Source: Hydrangea macrophylla
Taxonomy: Eukaryota; Streptophyta; Magnoliopsida; Cornales; Hydrangeaceae
Direction of reading: 5' to 3'
DNA: 64,000 bases
NCBI GenBank assembly: GCA_033977485.1
Contig: CM066984.1
Span: 27,633,501-27,697,500 of the forward strand
In this document: positions 33,170 through 43,745 of the stretch, piece after piece
Position numbering within the stretch: the first letter of the stretch is position 1
Layout: every line of letters starts with the position of its first letter
The notes under the pieces: model-generated
What the model was told of the DNA's origin: nothing
Database searches by the model: none
Seen by the model: the letters and a program-made list of their open reading frames with translations, nothing else
Made by a program: the position numbers and the translations under genes

Positions 33170-34455
33170 TGCTGAGTGTACAATTATAAATATTTGCATA
33201 TATGGCAATTCATGCTTTAAACATCTCAACTACATAATTTAGTCTCTAGGGAGAGAGATACGCATTCATCCGATAACGGCAAATCTAAGCCTTAAACCGT
33301 GATGCCAACAGCAAGTCCAAGCTTTCAACCATTGCATTCCAAGTATTCTGGTAAGTCCAACCCTTAAACCATGGACACTAGCCGTCTTTACAATAAAACT
33401 CAAATATCGAGAGGCTTACCTTGGCATGAATTTGTATCAAACTCTCCTTTGACCCACTTAGTCATGTAGTATGTTCACATAGTCATACAAACATGATTTT
33501 CATACGTACTCGCTGAATTTAACGAGTCTAAATTAACAAATGAGTTTTGCCCGGATCACAATTCCATACATAATATAAAAAGTACCCAAAATTCCTTATA
33601 TATCATAAGTTGGGAATTCATTCCTTAAGCTATGCTCTTAAGAATTCAGGAGATGTTAAAGGATGCTAATATTACGCTAAATCTCTGATTACAAGCGATT
33701 TCTACAAGTTTTACATAGTTTTCTCAAAAAATTCCAATATTAGGATTATTCTAAACTTAGTAAAACATGACCTAAGTGGTATCAAAATGAAACTCTTACT
33801 TCCAGAAGTCTGAATATGAAATTTGGTTGAAAATAATCGACCAGAAGTTCTTCGATTGGCGTCGAGAAGATCAAAAATCAAAATTTCATTTTTTTCTCTC
33901 TATCCTAAGATATTTGGTTTGTGAGATATTTATGAAAATATCTTGGATTCAACTGCATATAGGCACAACTTTCGAGAATTACATTTACCTCTCCACGAGT
34001 TTTCTAATCTTCCAACTATCTCCCAAAACGTCTTAAACGTCTAAATTATCGGTCCACGAGTAAAAATCTATAATTAATAAAAGTTTTCGTCTAAGTTCTT
34101 TGGTTCCGTAATTACGTTTTGAAAACTATTTGCGTGGAATTTCTAAATAACCTACATTTTATGCAACGTATCACCAACATTAATACCATATTACTCAAAT
34201 TGATCTTAAACAAGATCACAATTATCATAAAGCATGCCAAACAGGTGTAATCTACTATTCACATATACCAGAAAATATCAAATAGCATTTAAGTCACATA
34301 AATGCAAATTAATCATGTCAATGTCTCATGGAATACCATATTCCTGTGTCCTCAATTGTCATTAATAATTTTCAATTATTAATCGACCTTAATAATTTTC
34401 AAAATTCAATTATGCATTTAAAATGAATGTACTATTTTCCGGGACACGTGTGACA
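33170..34455 (-). mobile_element. Possible LTR fragment splitting the AT-rich repeat
   Basis: Non-repeat sequence separates the detached repeat unit from the main array. Its right end on the minus strand reads TGTCACACGTGTCCCGG, like a gypsy LTR start. The left boundary is not clear and no target duplication was found, so it may be truncated. Confidence 0.35.
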
Positions 34456-35060
34456 TTTTTAGAGTGATTTTTTTTTTATTTCATGTATTTCTTCAGGATC
34501 TACGTAATAGAGTTGAAAATAGTACAAAATAAAGTAATTTCGGATCCCATTTTTTGATTTTATCTGTCAAAACCGATGATATTATATGTTTTTAACAAAT
34601 GATATTAATATTATCTGTCAATTTTTTAGCCTTTTTGGGTGATTTTTTTTTTAATTTCATGTATTTTATCGATATCTACGCAATGGAGTTGAAAATTGTA
34701 CAAATGAAAGTAGTTTGAAACCTCATTTGTTTTTGTTTTATCTGTCAAAACAGATGATATTATCTCTTTTGATAGATAATATTAAGTTAAATAATCATAA
34801 TTTTCTTATTTTTGGCCTTTTTGAGATTTTTTTTTTGTGTCAAGTATTTCTTCAAGGTCTACGCAATGGGCCTGCAATTTTTAGAAGAAAAAAAAAAAAG
34901 AAAGATACATTGCTGCATTGTTTTGAGATTTTATTTGTCTAATAGATAATATTATCTGCATGATAATATATGTTATCTGTTTATATTAACGGCGATAAAT
35001 TTTTTTATTTTTGGGCATTATGGGTGATTTTTTTTATTCCCTATTTTTGTTCGAGATCTA
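34456..35060. repeat. Tandem AT-rich repeat, units of about 180 bp
   Basis: The landmark TCATGTATTT recurs at 34481, 34658, about 34840 (as TCAAGTATTT), and in a decayed fourth unit near 35039. Each unit holds a T-tract, an ATCTACG word and a TATCTGTCAAAACAGAT-type dyad. Confidence 0.65.
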
Positions 35061-36092
35061 TGTACCTATGATGTCAATGAATATATATGCTTTTGTTATT
35101 TTTATGGGAAAAAAAATACAAAATACAATTTTCCATATTTGCTTAGTTTTTAGTTTTTAGTTTTTTCCCCATTAGTATTTCATGGTTAATTTTGATCCCC
35201 AGTTGATAGATATCATTTTGCTGATTCCAAAACATCAAATATTATGAAAAAACGGGTTTGTAGAATAAAACTTATAGCAATTTGAAGTTGTTTAGGCATA
35301 AAAAGTACCTAATGAGTTTAAAAATAAAAAAATAAAAAATTGACTGAATTTTAGTTTGAAAGAATTTTATTTGAGAGAAGCCCCCAAAAAAACCAAAACA
35401 AAATAAGTCCGCATTTTGTGAAAAGACCAAACTGTCCTTTAATTTTAATTAGCTGAAATAGCCTTCCGAATTCAAAGTAGTCCTATCAGTCCTACCTCTT
35501 AATTTTTTTCACAAGCTTCCCTAAAATCCTAAGAGCGTGAAAATGGATGTTCTGTAATAGATTGTATTCTCTTTACCGTTCTTGCTTATATAGATTTCAT
35601 GGAGACATTTTCAACGAGAAAATGACAACTTTTGCAAACAATATACGTCTAATTTTCACTTTTGAATTTAGGAATATTTTACTACAGAAAATTTGAGTCT
35701 ATTTGTTCCAAAATTCTTATAATTTTACATGTAAAATGTGGTGTCACTACGTTAAAGTGATATGGGGTGTCTCCATCTGTAAACTCATTTATTTTCGTCC
35801 TTTTTACTCAAAATCAGGATAATTACACTCATTCTCGTAGTAATATCGCTTAACATTTTATTAAAAAAATAAAATAAATAAATAATAGAAAGATTTGACA
35901 TATGTTACTTTCAACTACGTAATAATAATTATAAAAATTTGGTATTAAATACTAAATTAGGAGAACTATTTGATTGTAAGACAAAGACAAAAACTATTTT
36001 TGTGGGAAGTCCTTCGCATAGGTAATGTTGCTAGACATGCCCTTGAATGCATTCACTAGCCAAGATTTATGGCAAATTTACCCTTACACATA

Positions 36093-36098
<6 letters not shown>
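35061..36098. other. AT-rich spacer, nothing identified
   Basis: No coding frame, RNA gene or recognisable transposon end seen. Confidence 0.4.
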
Positions 36099-36141
<43 letters not shown>

Positions 36142-36233
36142 GATTTACATAGCACTGACAGAAAGTGCAAGAATCTGTTCTCTCTCTCTCTTTCTCTCTC
36201 TCTCGCTCTCTCTCTCTACATATATATATATAT
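36099..36233. repeat. (CT)n microsatellites and (TA)n run
   Basis: A (CT)n tract spans about 36099-36137, a second interrupted one about 36180-36216, followed by TATATATATATA at 36221-36233. Frames reading LSLSLS through it are artefacts. Confidence 0.9.
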
Positions 36234-37765
36234 CTGGATATACAGAGCACCATTAACGTCAAAAGGTATGAGGACCAAACTACGCTTGCTCCTCCGTGAC
36301 GACAAGTTTATTTGCTTCAATCCATCTCAATTGATGAGATCCAGCCCTTGAAATAACATTCAGAGGAGTTCGCAGCTTGTGTTGTCCATTACGTCAAATC
36401 TAAGCGTCTCGGGGTTGAGAATGGTTTTTTACACACTCGCTCTACCTTGTTGGAGGAAGTCAACAGGAGTTTTTCAGAGATCAAGTTCAAGGATACATGA
36501 AAAAAAACGATTTAGGTAGGTTTGATTTTGAGTGGAGAAGTGATTTTGGGGGTTGGGGCCTATTTGTGAAATTGTTTTGATAAGTTTAAATTTCAATGTA
36601 ATGTGGGAATTATTTCTTAAATTTATAAAGTTCTCAAACTAAGTTCGAGAAATTTCTCAGAAAATTATTTGTGAAATTTATGGAGTTATCAAACTAATTT
36701 GGTAATAATCTTGAGAAATTTCTCAAGAAATTATTTGTCAAATTTCTCAAGAAATTAGTTTGAGAAATCTATTTTCAACACATAGATTGAAGTCAGAAAT
36801 TGTTCAACACCAAACAAATTTGTTTGAAACACACAATCATGGATGAGTAGTCGAAGGGTGTGGTTTTGGACTTTGGAGTAAGATTAATGTCGGTGAGATT
36901 ATGCTTTGGAAGGCCTGACATGATGTGAAAGAATGCATGTTAATTCTGATGGCCACCATGACTCAATGCTAATACACTCACCAATTTCCATGCATTCCTC
37001 TATATGTAATCCGTATCACTTTCTTTTTCATTTCTTTGTATATCAATTTCTATATTCTTACAAGAATGAGTTTAATGGTTTGAATTTGGGATGGTGCTGT
37101 GAAATTTATAAAATTAGAACTTGTTTGGAGAAATTTTCTCAAAACTAATTGTTTATAAATTTTTCAAATTGTTTGTGATTTTTCATTTTTTATTCAGAAT
37201 TCCTCAAATGTCGATTTGGTTTAGTTGCTATTGTATTTTTTGTTATGGTCAATGTCTTGCTCATGACAAATCACAGTGATCGGAAGGTGTTCTCCGGTGA
37301 CAGAGATGGTAGCTGGTCGGTGGCTGAAAGAGATGAAGGGCGATAAATGTGTGTTGTACGTTCGAGAGGGTTCTTTCCCACGAATGGGCATTTTTTCCCA
37401 ATTTTTTTGCGCGTACCTTTCACTATAAACTTTTTCTTGCTAGACCTTATCTTATATAAGTACTAAAAATGGATTTATCAATAATTAGCCCTAATAAATT
37501 TTTTTAAAAAAAATAAATAATTATTGAATTTTGATCGTATAGCTTTTATTTTTTGTGTTTTCAATCGTTTGGTAAAGTGGTCATGCGAGGATATAAAAAC
37601 CAGGGGCAGGGAAGGTGGGGGCCAAGGTACGAATTTTAGTAATGAGTGTAACATGGAGTGTCCTTTTGTCAACTGAGCTAAGCCGTTTTTTCGCATGAAA
37701 TGCATTTTTAAACAAGCGACTCTTCCACATTTTTATTTCTATTACACGCTGTACATGGAGGCAGT
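36234..37765. other. Spacer with short foldback motifs
   Basis: Between 36590 and 36775 the palindromic word GAGAAATTTCTC recurs several times in AT-rich context. Otherwise I see no gene or element. Confidence 0.35.
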
Positions 37766-38960
37766 CAGGGGTGGAACTATGCATATAGTTAAAAAAATTT
37801 CTACACTATTATTCATGTATATGTGTGATTCCCACTTTTATTTTGTCTTCTAGCACCCCCAAATAAAACAAGAGAGCATTTTTGCTCAGCTCAAAAATGG
37901 TTCATCAATGCTCACCCAAGCATCCCATTGGTCAATGCAGTGAGACCCATGATTAAATTAATAGTGTTTAATCATGGGTCCTACTGCATTAACCAGTGGG
38001 ATGCTTGGGTGATCATTGGTGAACTATTTTTGGGGTGAGTAAAAGTTTTTTCATAAAGCAAATTTATATTCTCTCTTACAAGTGAAAATAAGCTACATAT
38101 TGGCCCTTACAAATTTTTAAGTTTTACAAAATGGTCCATGTAAATATGTATTTGACAATACTAATTACGATTCAAACCACCCTAAACCATCAAATGAGTT
38201 CTGGATTTGATTAAAGAATAACAAAATTCACCCTAAATTCACTATATAGTATATGTAAATAAGAATTATAAGTATAAAACCTTTCAACCAGGGGCGAATC
38301 TAAAAATTTCATGTTTAGGGGTTCGGGGGCAGCGCTCCAGAGTGAGGCGATTTATTTTGGGGGTCCACTTATACATATTTTTCGTACAGATGATATAAGA
38401 TAATGCTATAAATATTAATACAAAAGTTCTAGAAATCTTCTCCCAATATTGTATGATACAAACATAGAAGTTAAAAAAATTTTGGGACCTTCTACTACCC
38501 ATATAAAATTGTAGTTATTAAATGGCACCTAAAAATAACTACCAGATGCCATATTTTTATTATGAAATGGCACATAAGAAAAGTTTATAATGATTGGCAC
38601 CAAAGGTACAACAAAATGAAACTCTATTACTTCAAAATAAGACCAAGAAACTGAATGTATCATACTTGGATGTATTGTAGAATTTTTCAAAACTCAAAAA
38701 CTAATAAAATAAGGAGTTTCTACACTTCAGGGGCTTGAGTGTTGCTTTGATCACACTACAAAAATTCATATAGCCTACCCCAATTGATTGGGACACAAGG
38801 CTTGGTTTGATAATTTCATGTGATATAGAAAATCATAGCAAAAAATATGCATAGAATAAAAAAATGGCTCAGGGACACTGCCCCTGAACCCCCGATGAAG
38901 CCCTATTTTCCTATGGACTGAGGCAGCACCCTCAGACTCCAATCCCTGGTTCCACCCCTG
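37766..38960. mobile_element. Non-autonomous hAT-like element, 1.2 kb
   Basis: The ends are inverted repeats of at least 12 bp (CAGGGGTGGAAC left, GTTCCACCCCTG right). The flanks are GAGGCAGT (37758-37765) and GAGGCACT (38961-38968), an 8-bp duplication with one mismatch. There is no transposase. A further CAGGGGCG end lies inside at 38289, hinting at a nested or rearranged sibling, and a foldback hairpin occupies 37880-38044. Confidence 0.7.
37880..38044. repeat. Long foldback hairpin inside the hAT-like element
   Basis: Two arms of about 80 bp are near-perfect inverted copies. They share TTTT(G/A)CTCA ends, CACCCAAGCATCCCA and ACCCATGATTAAA, around a short loop near 37962. It is either a small MITE or a hairpin-RNA source. 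Confidence 0.8.
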
Positions 38961-39000
38961 GAGGCACTTATAATATCCCTAATACAAACATTATTCACTC

Positions 39001-39212
39001 TATTAGAGTTAGCTGTTAGAATTAGTTTTATTTAGCTTTAAGATAGTTTAATCTTTTACTTTATATTAGGGTAATACTGTATACCTAGATATACTATTAT
39101 TGTCTCTTCCTTTTCAATTGTATTCATTCATTCAAATTTGGTGTTAGGAGAAACTTTAGCTCTCTTTTCTCTTTTCCCTTTGCTGTTCTCTTGATTATTT
39201 GATATATTCACA
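39001..39212 (+). repeat. Copia2 5' LTR and adjoining primer site
   Basis: A 212-bp LTR ending in TATTCACA, immediately followed by TGGTATCAGA (39213-39222), the initiator tRNA-Met primer site. The 3' copy is at 61517-61735. Confidence 0.9.
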
Positions 39213-39400
39213 TGGTATCAGATCAGGTTCGAATCTCATTCACATCTCTTCCCTTTTTTTTTGGATGATTCTGGTTTGTTTTTGAATTTCTTGTTGATTT
39301 AGATTCGTGTTTGGATCTCACATTGATTCGTGTTTGTTTTTGGATCTGTCTTTGATTTTGGTTCGTTTGTTTTGTGTTATTTAATTACTTCGTTTTTGTA

Positions 39401-40170
39401 ATGGCTGCTGAACGCGATGATTCGATTCAAGTAATTAGTGTTAAAATCGATGGAAATAATTTTACATATTGAAATTATGTGTTGAAAAATTTTCTGAAGG
39501 GGAAGAAGATGTGGGTTATATCAATGGGGATTTTAGTAAACCTAAGAATGAAAAGGCTGATAAAATTACAGAATTGCTAGATGTTTGGGAAACAAACAAT
39601 TCAAAAATCATTACTTGGATCAACAACTCCGTTGCTCCCTCGATAAGTATGCAATTGGAAAAGTTTGAATACGCAAAGGAGGTATGGGATCATTTGGCTA
39701 AATTATTTACACAGTCCAATTTTGCGAAAAGGTACCAATTAGAGTGTGATATTCGTGCCCTTGAACCAAAAAATTTGAGCATTCAGTAGTTCTATTCTAC
39801 AATGACAGATATTTGGGATCAATTGGCTCTCATGGAGTTGTCCGAATTATGGACGTTTGCGAGGAACAACGTCTGGTTCAGTTTTTGATGGCTCTACGTG
39901 ATGATTTTGAGGGCCTTCGTGGGTCCATTCTCCATCGTAGTCCACTTCTATCAGTTGATTCTATTGTCCATGAGTCAGTAGCCCAGGAAATACATCTCAA
40001 GACTCAGTCTAGAAAGAGAATGCTCCCCGACTCTACTCCGTCTGTTTTACCTTTTCGACCACCGTCCAATAATCAGAATAAGCCTTGCTCGAGAGTTGGT
40101 AGTAATGTATGTAGCTACTGTAAGGAGAAGGGTCATTGGAAGGCTTAGTGTCCTAGGTTGGGTCGAGCAA
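39401..40170 (+). pseudogene. Copia2 gag, broken
   Basis: Starts at ATG 39401 (MAAERDDSIQ). The UBN2-type capsid region is clear: TWINNSV, KEVWDHLAKLFTQSNFAKRY, DIRALEPKNLSIQ, MTDIWDQLAL, QRLVQFLMALRDDFEGLRGS. It ends in a CCHC knuckle, CSYCKEKGHWKA, followed by a stop where Gln or Cys context is usual. Damage: TGA at 39470 in place of a Trp codon, a frameshift near 39512, TAG at 39787, another frameshift near 39870, and TAG at 40146. In the intact family Gag is translated with pol as one polyprotein. Confidence 0.85.
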
Positions 40171-40367
40171 ACTAGCCCAATAGTAGCAACCAATGTTCAC
40201 ATAGTCGACCACCACAACAATAGCAACCTCAGCCTTCTCATTGGAAATCTGACAACCAATCTCAGCAGCGTTCGTATAGGCCTCCACAGCCTAACACTGC
40301 AGCAATTGTACCACCATCAGATTCATTTGGACCAGGTTCCCCTTCCCCTTCCCCATCCACTCTATCC

Positions 40368-41217
40368 ATGACCTCCCTTACTGAGCAATTTCAGAAGTTC
40401 CTTGCCACACAACCACATGTTATGGCCACCTCTTCACTAGGAATGTCTTTAGGTGCGTCCTCAGGTATTTGGGTCTTAGACTCTGGAGCTTCAAATCATA
40501 TGTCACCTAACTTGTCGTCTTTGCTTCCTTATGTCCTGCTTCCTCTTTGCCTGTTATGACTGCTGATAGTACTCCCATGCCATTAATAGGTGTTGGGTCT
40601 TTTGTTACACTTCATGTATCGCTCTCTAGTGTTTACCACATTCCCAAACTTAATAAGAATCTTGTTTCTGTTGGTCAACTTTGTGATGCAGGTTACTAGT
40701 GTCTTTTTTTCTACTTTTGGGCATGTGCAAGATCCGCTATCTTAGACGTTGCTTAGGACAGGTCGTTGGCAAGGGGATTATACATCTTGGACAAGCTTAA
40801 TGTACCAATGGTTGCAGCTTCTGGTGTTGACTTGTCATCCTTTCGTTTGAGTTCATCTTCGTCTAATTTTTATTTATGGCATTCTCAATTTGATCATGTT
40901 TCAACCTCTCGTTTAAAATATTTAGCTTCTACAGGAAAATTAGGATTTTTACAAACTCATGACATTTTTTATTGTAGTGGTTATAAACTGGCAAAATTTT
41001 CAACTTTACCTTTTAATAGAAGTATTTCTTATTCTCTGACACCATTTGATTTAATTCATTCTGATGTGTGGGGACCCTCTCCTGTTATTGCAAGAGGGGG
41101 GTCTCGATATTATGTATTATTTATTGATGATTGCACTCGTTACTGTTGGTTTTATCTTATGAAACGTCGTTCAGAATTCTTTGATATTTAAAATACTTTT
41201 CGTGCTTTTGTCAAAAC
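40368..41217 (+). pseudogene. Copia2 pol part 1: protease and integrase N-terminus
   Basis: The protease shows WVLDSGASNHMS with the D-S-G-A active site (about 40470-40505). After stops at 40557 and near 40697 the frame resumes with NKNLVSVGQLC-type pre-integrase sequence and then the integrase His-Cys region (LWHSQFDHVS near 40878). The second zinc cysteine appears replaced by Tyr in FYCSGYKLAK. The catalytic core begins with DLIHSDVWGP and FIDDCTRYCW, followed by a stop after EFFDI. The CACTA transposon interrupts at 41218-41220 within a Thr-Gln codon pair, and the frame resumes at 53054. Confidence 0.88.
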
Positions 41218-41220
41218 TCA

Positions 41221-41570
41221 CACAACACCATATGGCCTCATTACTAACGGACATATCCGATAGAATAAATGTTACTAATGGATATATCCGTTAGTATTTT
41301 AGAGTTAGTTATATTATTAATTGATTTACTAACGGATATACGGATATCCGTTAGTAAATCTGTTAGTAAATCAAAGGATTTCTAATGGATATATCCGTTA
41401 GAAAACTACTTACTAACGGTTTTTTTCAGTCAATTTTAAAAGATTTATGTTGAATACTGACGGATTGTCAACTTAACGAATATATATATATATATGTTAG
41501 TAATTTTCAAAAAAATTTAAAAATACTAACGGATGTACTAACATATATATCCGTTAGAAATATGCGTAAA
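41221..41570. repeat. CACTA left subterminal repeats
   Basis: Six or more copies of TAACGGATATATCCGTTA, whole or half, occur in both orientations within 350 bp of the end. Such motifs are the binding sites for the smaller transposon protein in En/Spm. Confidence 0.85.
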
Positions 41571-41950
41571 TCTAAAAAAAAATGATTTATTTACATGCTT
41601 CCCAAATTTTTTTTTTTCACCTAATTAACAAGCATATCAATCTATACCAAACATAAAAAATAACAAGATTAATCTACTTCGTGTCTAACCAACATCTTTA
41701 TACCTAAAACATAAAAAATAATCCATAATAATCATAACAAGTAAAGAGTTCATACATGTCTAACAAAGTCGGAAATTTAAAGAGTTCATCCACTCAAATC
41801 TAAACTAACAAACAAAACATATCTAAAATTTAAGTAGTTATATAAAACTACATCTATCGCCATTCAATATTCTTAAACATAATTTAACCAAAACTCGAGC
41901 CATGTCACATACTCCCCTTCAACAAAGCCTGCCAAACTCTCGTGGCCCCC

Positions 41951-43490
41951 CTAAGGAGGGTCCCATAAACGAGCATCGGGTTGCATCATTTCCTTAATAT
42001 AAACCTTCTTTTCAGATTTACTAACGGGTTTGAAGTGACACACATTAGTTGTAGCATCCGTCTCAACGTACCCCTTTGCCAACTCGTTACCAAACTTATC
42101 ACATAAGACAACTGAGGGGTTGCCAATGGGACTAGGCATAGAGTGAGGATAATGTGGAATGCCCAGTGTGGGAAAAAACATTGCACAAGTTTTGAGCCAA
42201 ATGATTTGAGCAATTAATCGAATTCGAACCAAGATCACTTAAGGGCGTACTCACCAATGGCGGGTTACTCACAGTTTCTAGTTTCGACACTAAACACTCA
42301 ATTTTATCCTCAAAATTGTTGAGTCTTGAAATAATTTCATCCTTGGATGAGGCATCCTCTTTATTTGCCTTATTTTTTGTCCAATTTTTGGCTTTGCCAC
42401 ACCAAGTTGAACTAGTTGCTTCTTAGAGAAGTGGGAACCCACTCCACGAACTCCTCCCTTGCATTCCTTCCCAAACACTTCTGCTAACTCTACTAACTCA
42501 TCACTCTCAAGGTCTTCACAGATGTCCTCGCCATTCAAACTTCTACTTTTTCTTCTATTTCCAGCAGCATTTACTTCATCCTATAGTATTCAAATGTAAA
42601 AATTTACATAACACAAAATACAAACTATCCCAAAATTAAAACAATTCAAACAAACAAATATGTTACTTATATATATACTTTTAGCACTCTCCAACACAGT
42701 CCCATCATTATGCTCATGAGCCGCCAACCATTTGTCTGCACGACTAACTTGGGTTCTAGGATTTTCTTGTTGCTAGACATTGAAATTTAATGATTTAGTT
42801 ACAAAAAAATTGTTAAGATTAAAAAGTGTAAGAAATGATACGAACCATTAAAAATTATTTCTGAGCATAGGAATAACGCCCAAGAGTGTGTCCACACTTC
42901 AACTATTTTCGACTGCTAGAGTTTGTAAGAGTTTGCTCCTGCTTTTTTGGATGACTCTCATTTTCTACAAACTTTTTCCAAAAAATTGGATCAACACCTT
43001 TGAACCTCCATCACTAAAAATACCCTTCTTCAAAAGGGCCCACAATGAAGCTTTTCAGGTCTTAAATTTTTAGGGCCACGCCTGTTCCGCCAATGGGCGA
43101 GCTTCAGCTAGAGGAACATTTAATTCAAATTCACCCTAGTAGTTGAATAGGATAGTAAAGTTAAAACATATATGATATAATTTAAGTAAGATACAATTTG
43201 GATCTCAGAGCTTATAAACAAAAGTTTACCATCAAGGAATTCCAAACATCATCTTTAAAGTTCTTTGGCACTTTTCTAATATCTTTGTAGCTAATGGGAA
43301 TGAGAGCTCTTACAAAATCTCCTATCTGAGTACTCCATACCTTCGCGTACTCACCCATGATAGACCCATCATCTTCGATTATAACTTTTATTTTTTACTT
43401 TGGGGCTTTGCCTCTTGATGACTCAGATGCGAGTGGGTTAGAAGAAGAGGGTGAGATGAACTCGGGTTAGGATTACCTGCACTTGATGAC
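41951..43490 (-). pseudogene. CACTA second protein, Transposase_24-like, broken
   Basis: Minus-strand segments resemble the plant En/Spm-associated Transposase_24 (Ptta/En/Spm) family. A Ser-rich start (MSSSAGNPNPSSSH, from about 43490) leads to IPISYKDIRKVPKNFKDDVWN. Further segments show FWKKFVENESHPKKQEQTL near 42970, HTLGRYSYAQK near 42870, GKECKGGVRGVGSHFSKKQL near 42460, and a C-terminal NPSVVLCDKFGNELAKGYVE near 42100. Frames change between blocks and several stops occur, partly explained by introns. In En/Spm the analogous product binds subterminal repeats. The assignment is by resemblance and context. Confidence 0.6.
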
Positions 43491-43745
43491 ATACTTGTTA
43501 GTTTGCCCATGCAATATTAGATCAATAATTACAATATTAAATCACATGGTAACAACCAATTATTACACATAGCAACGACCAAATATTTCACATAGCAACA
43601 ACCAAGAATTTCACATAGCAACAACTAGATATTAGATTAAGAAATAGAGGCTATTAATAATGCACAAAAAGTAATAGAACAAAAAGTATTTCAATCCAAT
43701 ATGCATGTCATTTATTTCCAAAAAAAAAACTAGGCAGAGCCATGT

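Noticed and set aside
33170..34455. Complete solo gypsy LTR
   Set aside because: Only one end (TGTCACACGTG on the minus strand) is convincing. The left end and a target duplication were not found, so it is listed as a possible fragment only.
32946..35060. Helitron identity for the AT-rich repeat block
   Set aside because: No CTRR end with a preceding hairpin and no replicase-helicase sequence seen.
36025..36351. Reading frames through the CT microsatellites
   Set aside because: Ser-Leu or Arg-Glu dipeptide runs come from (CT)n in any frame. No other coding sign.
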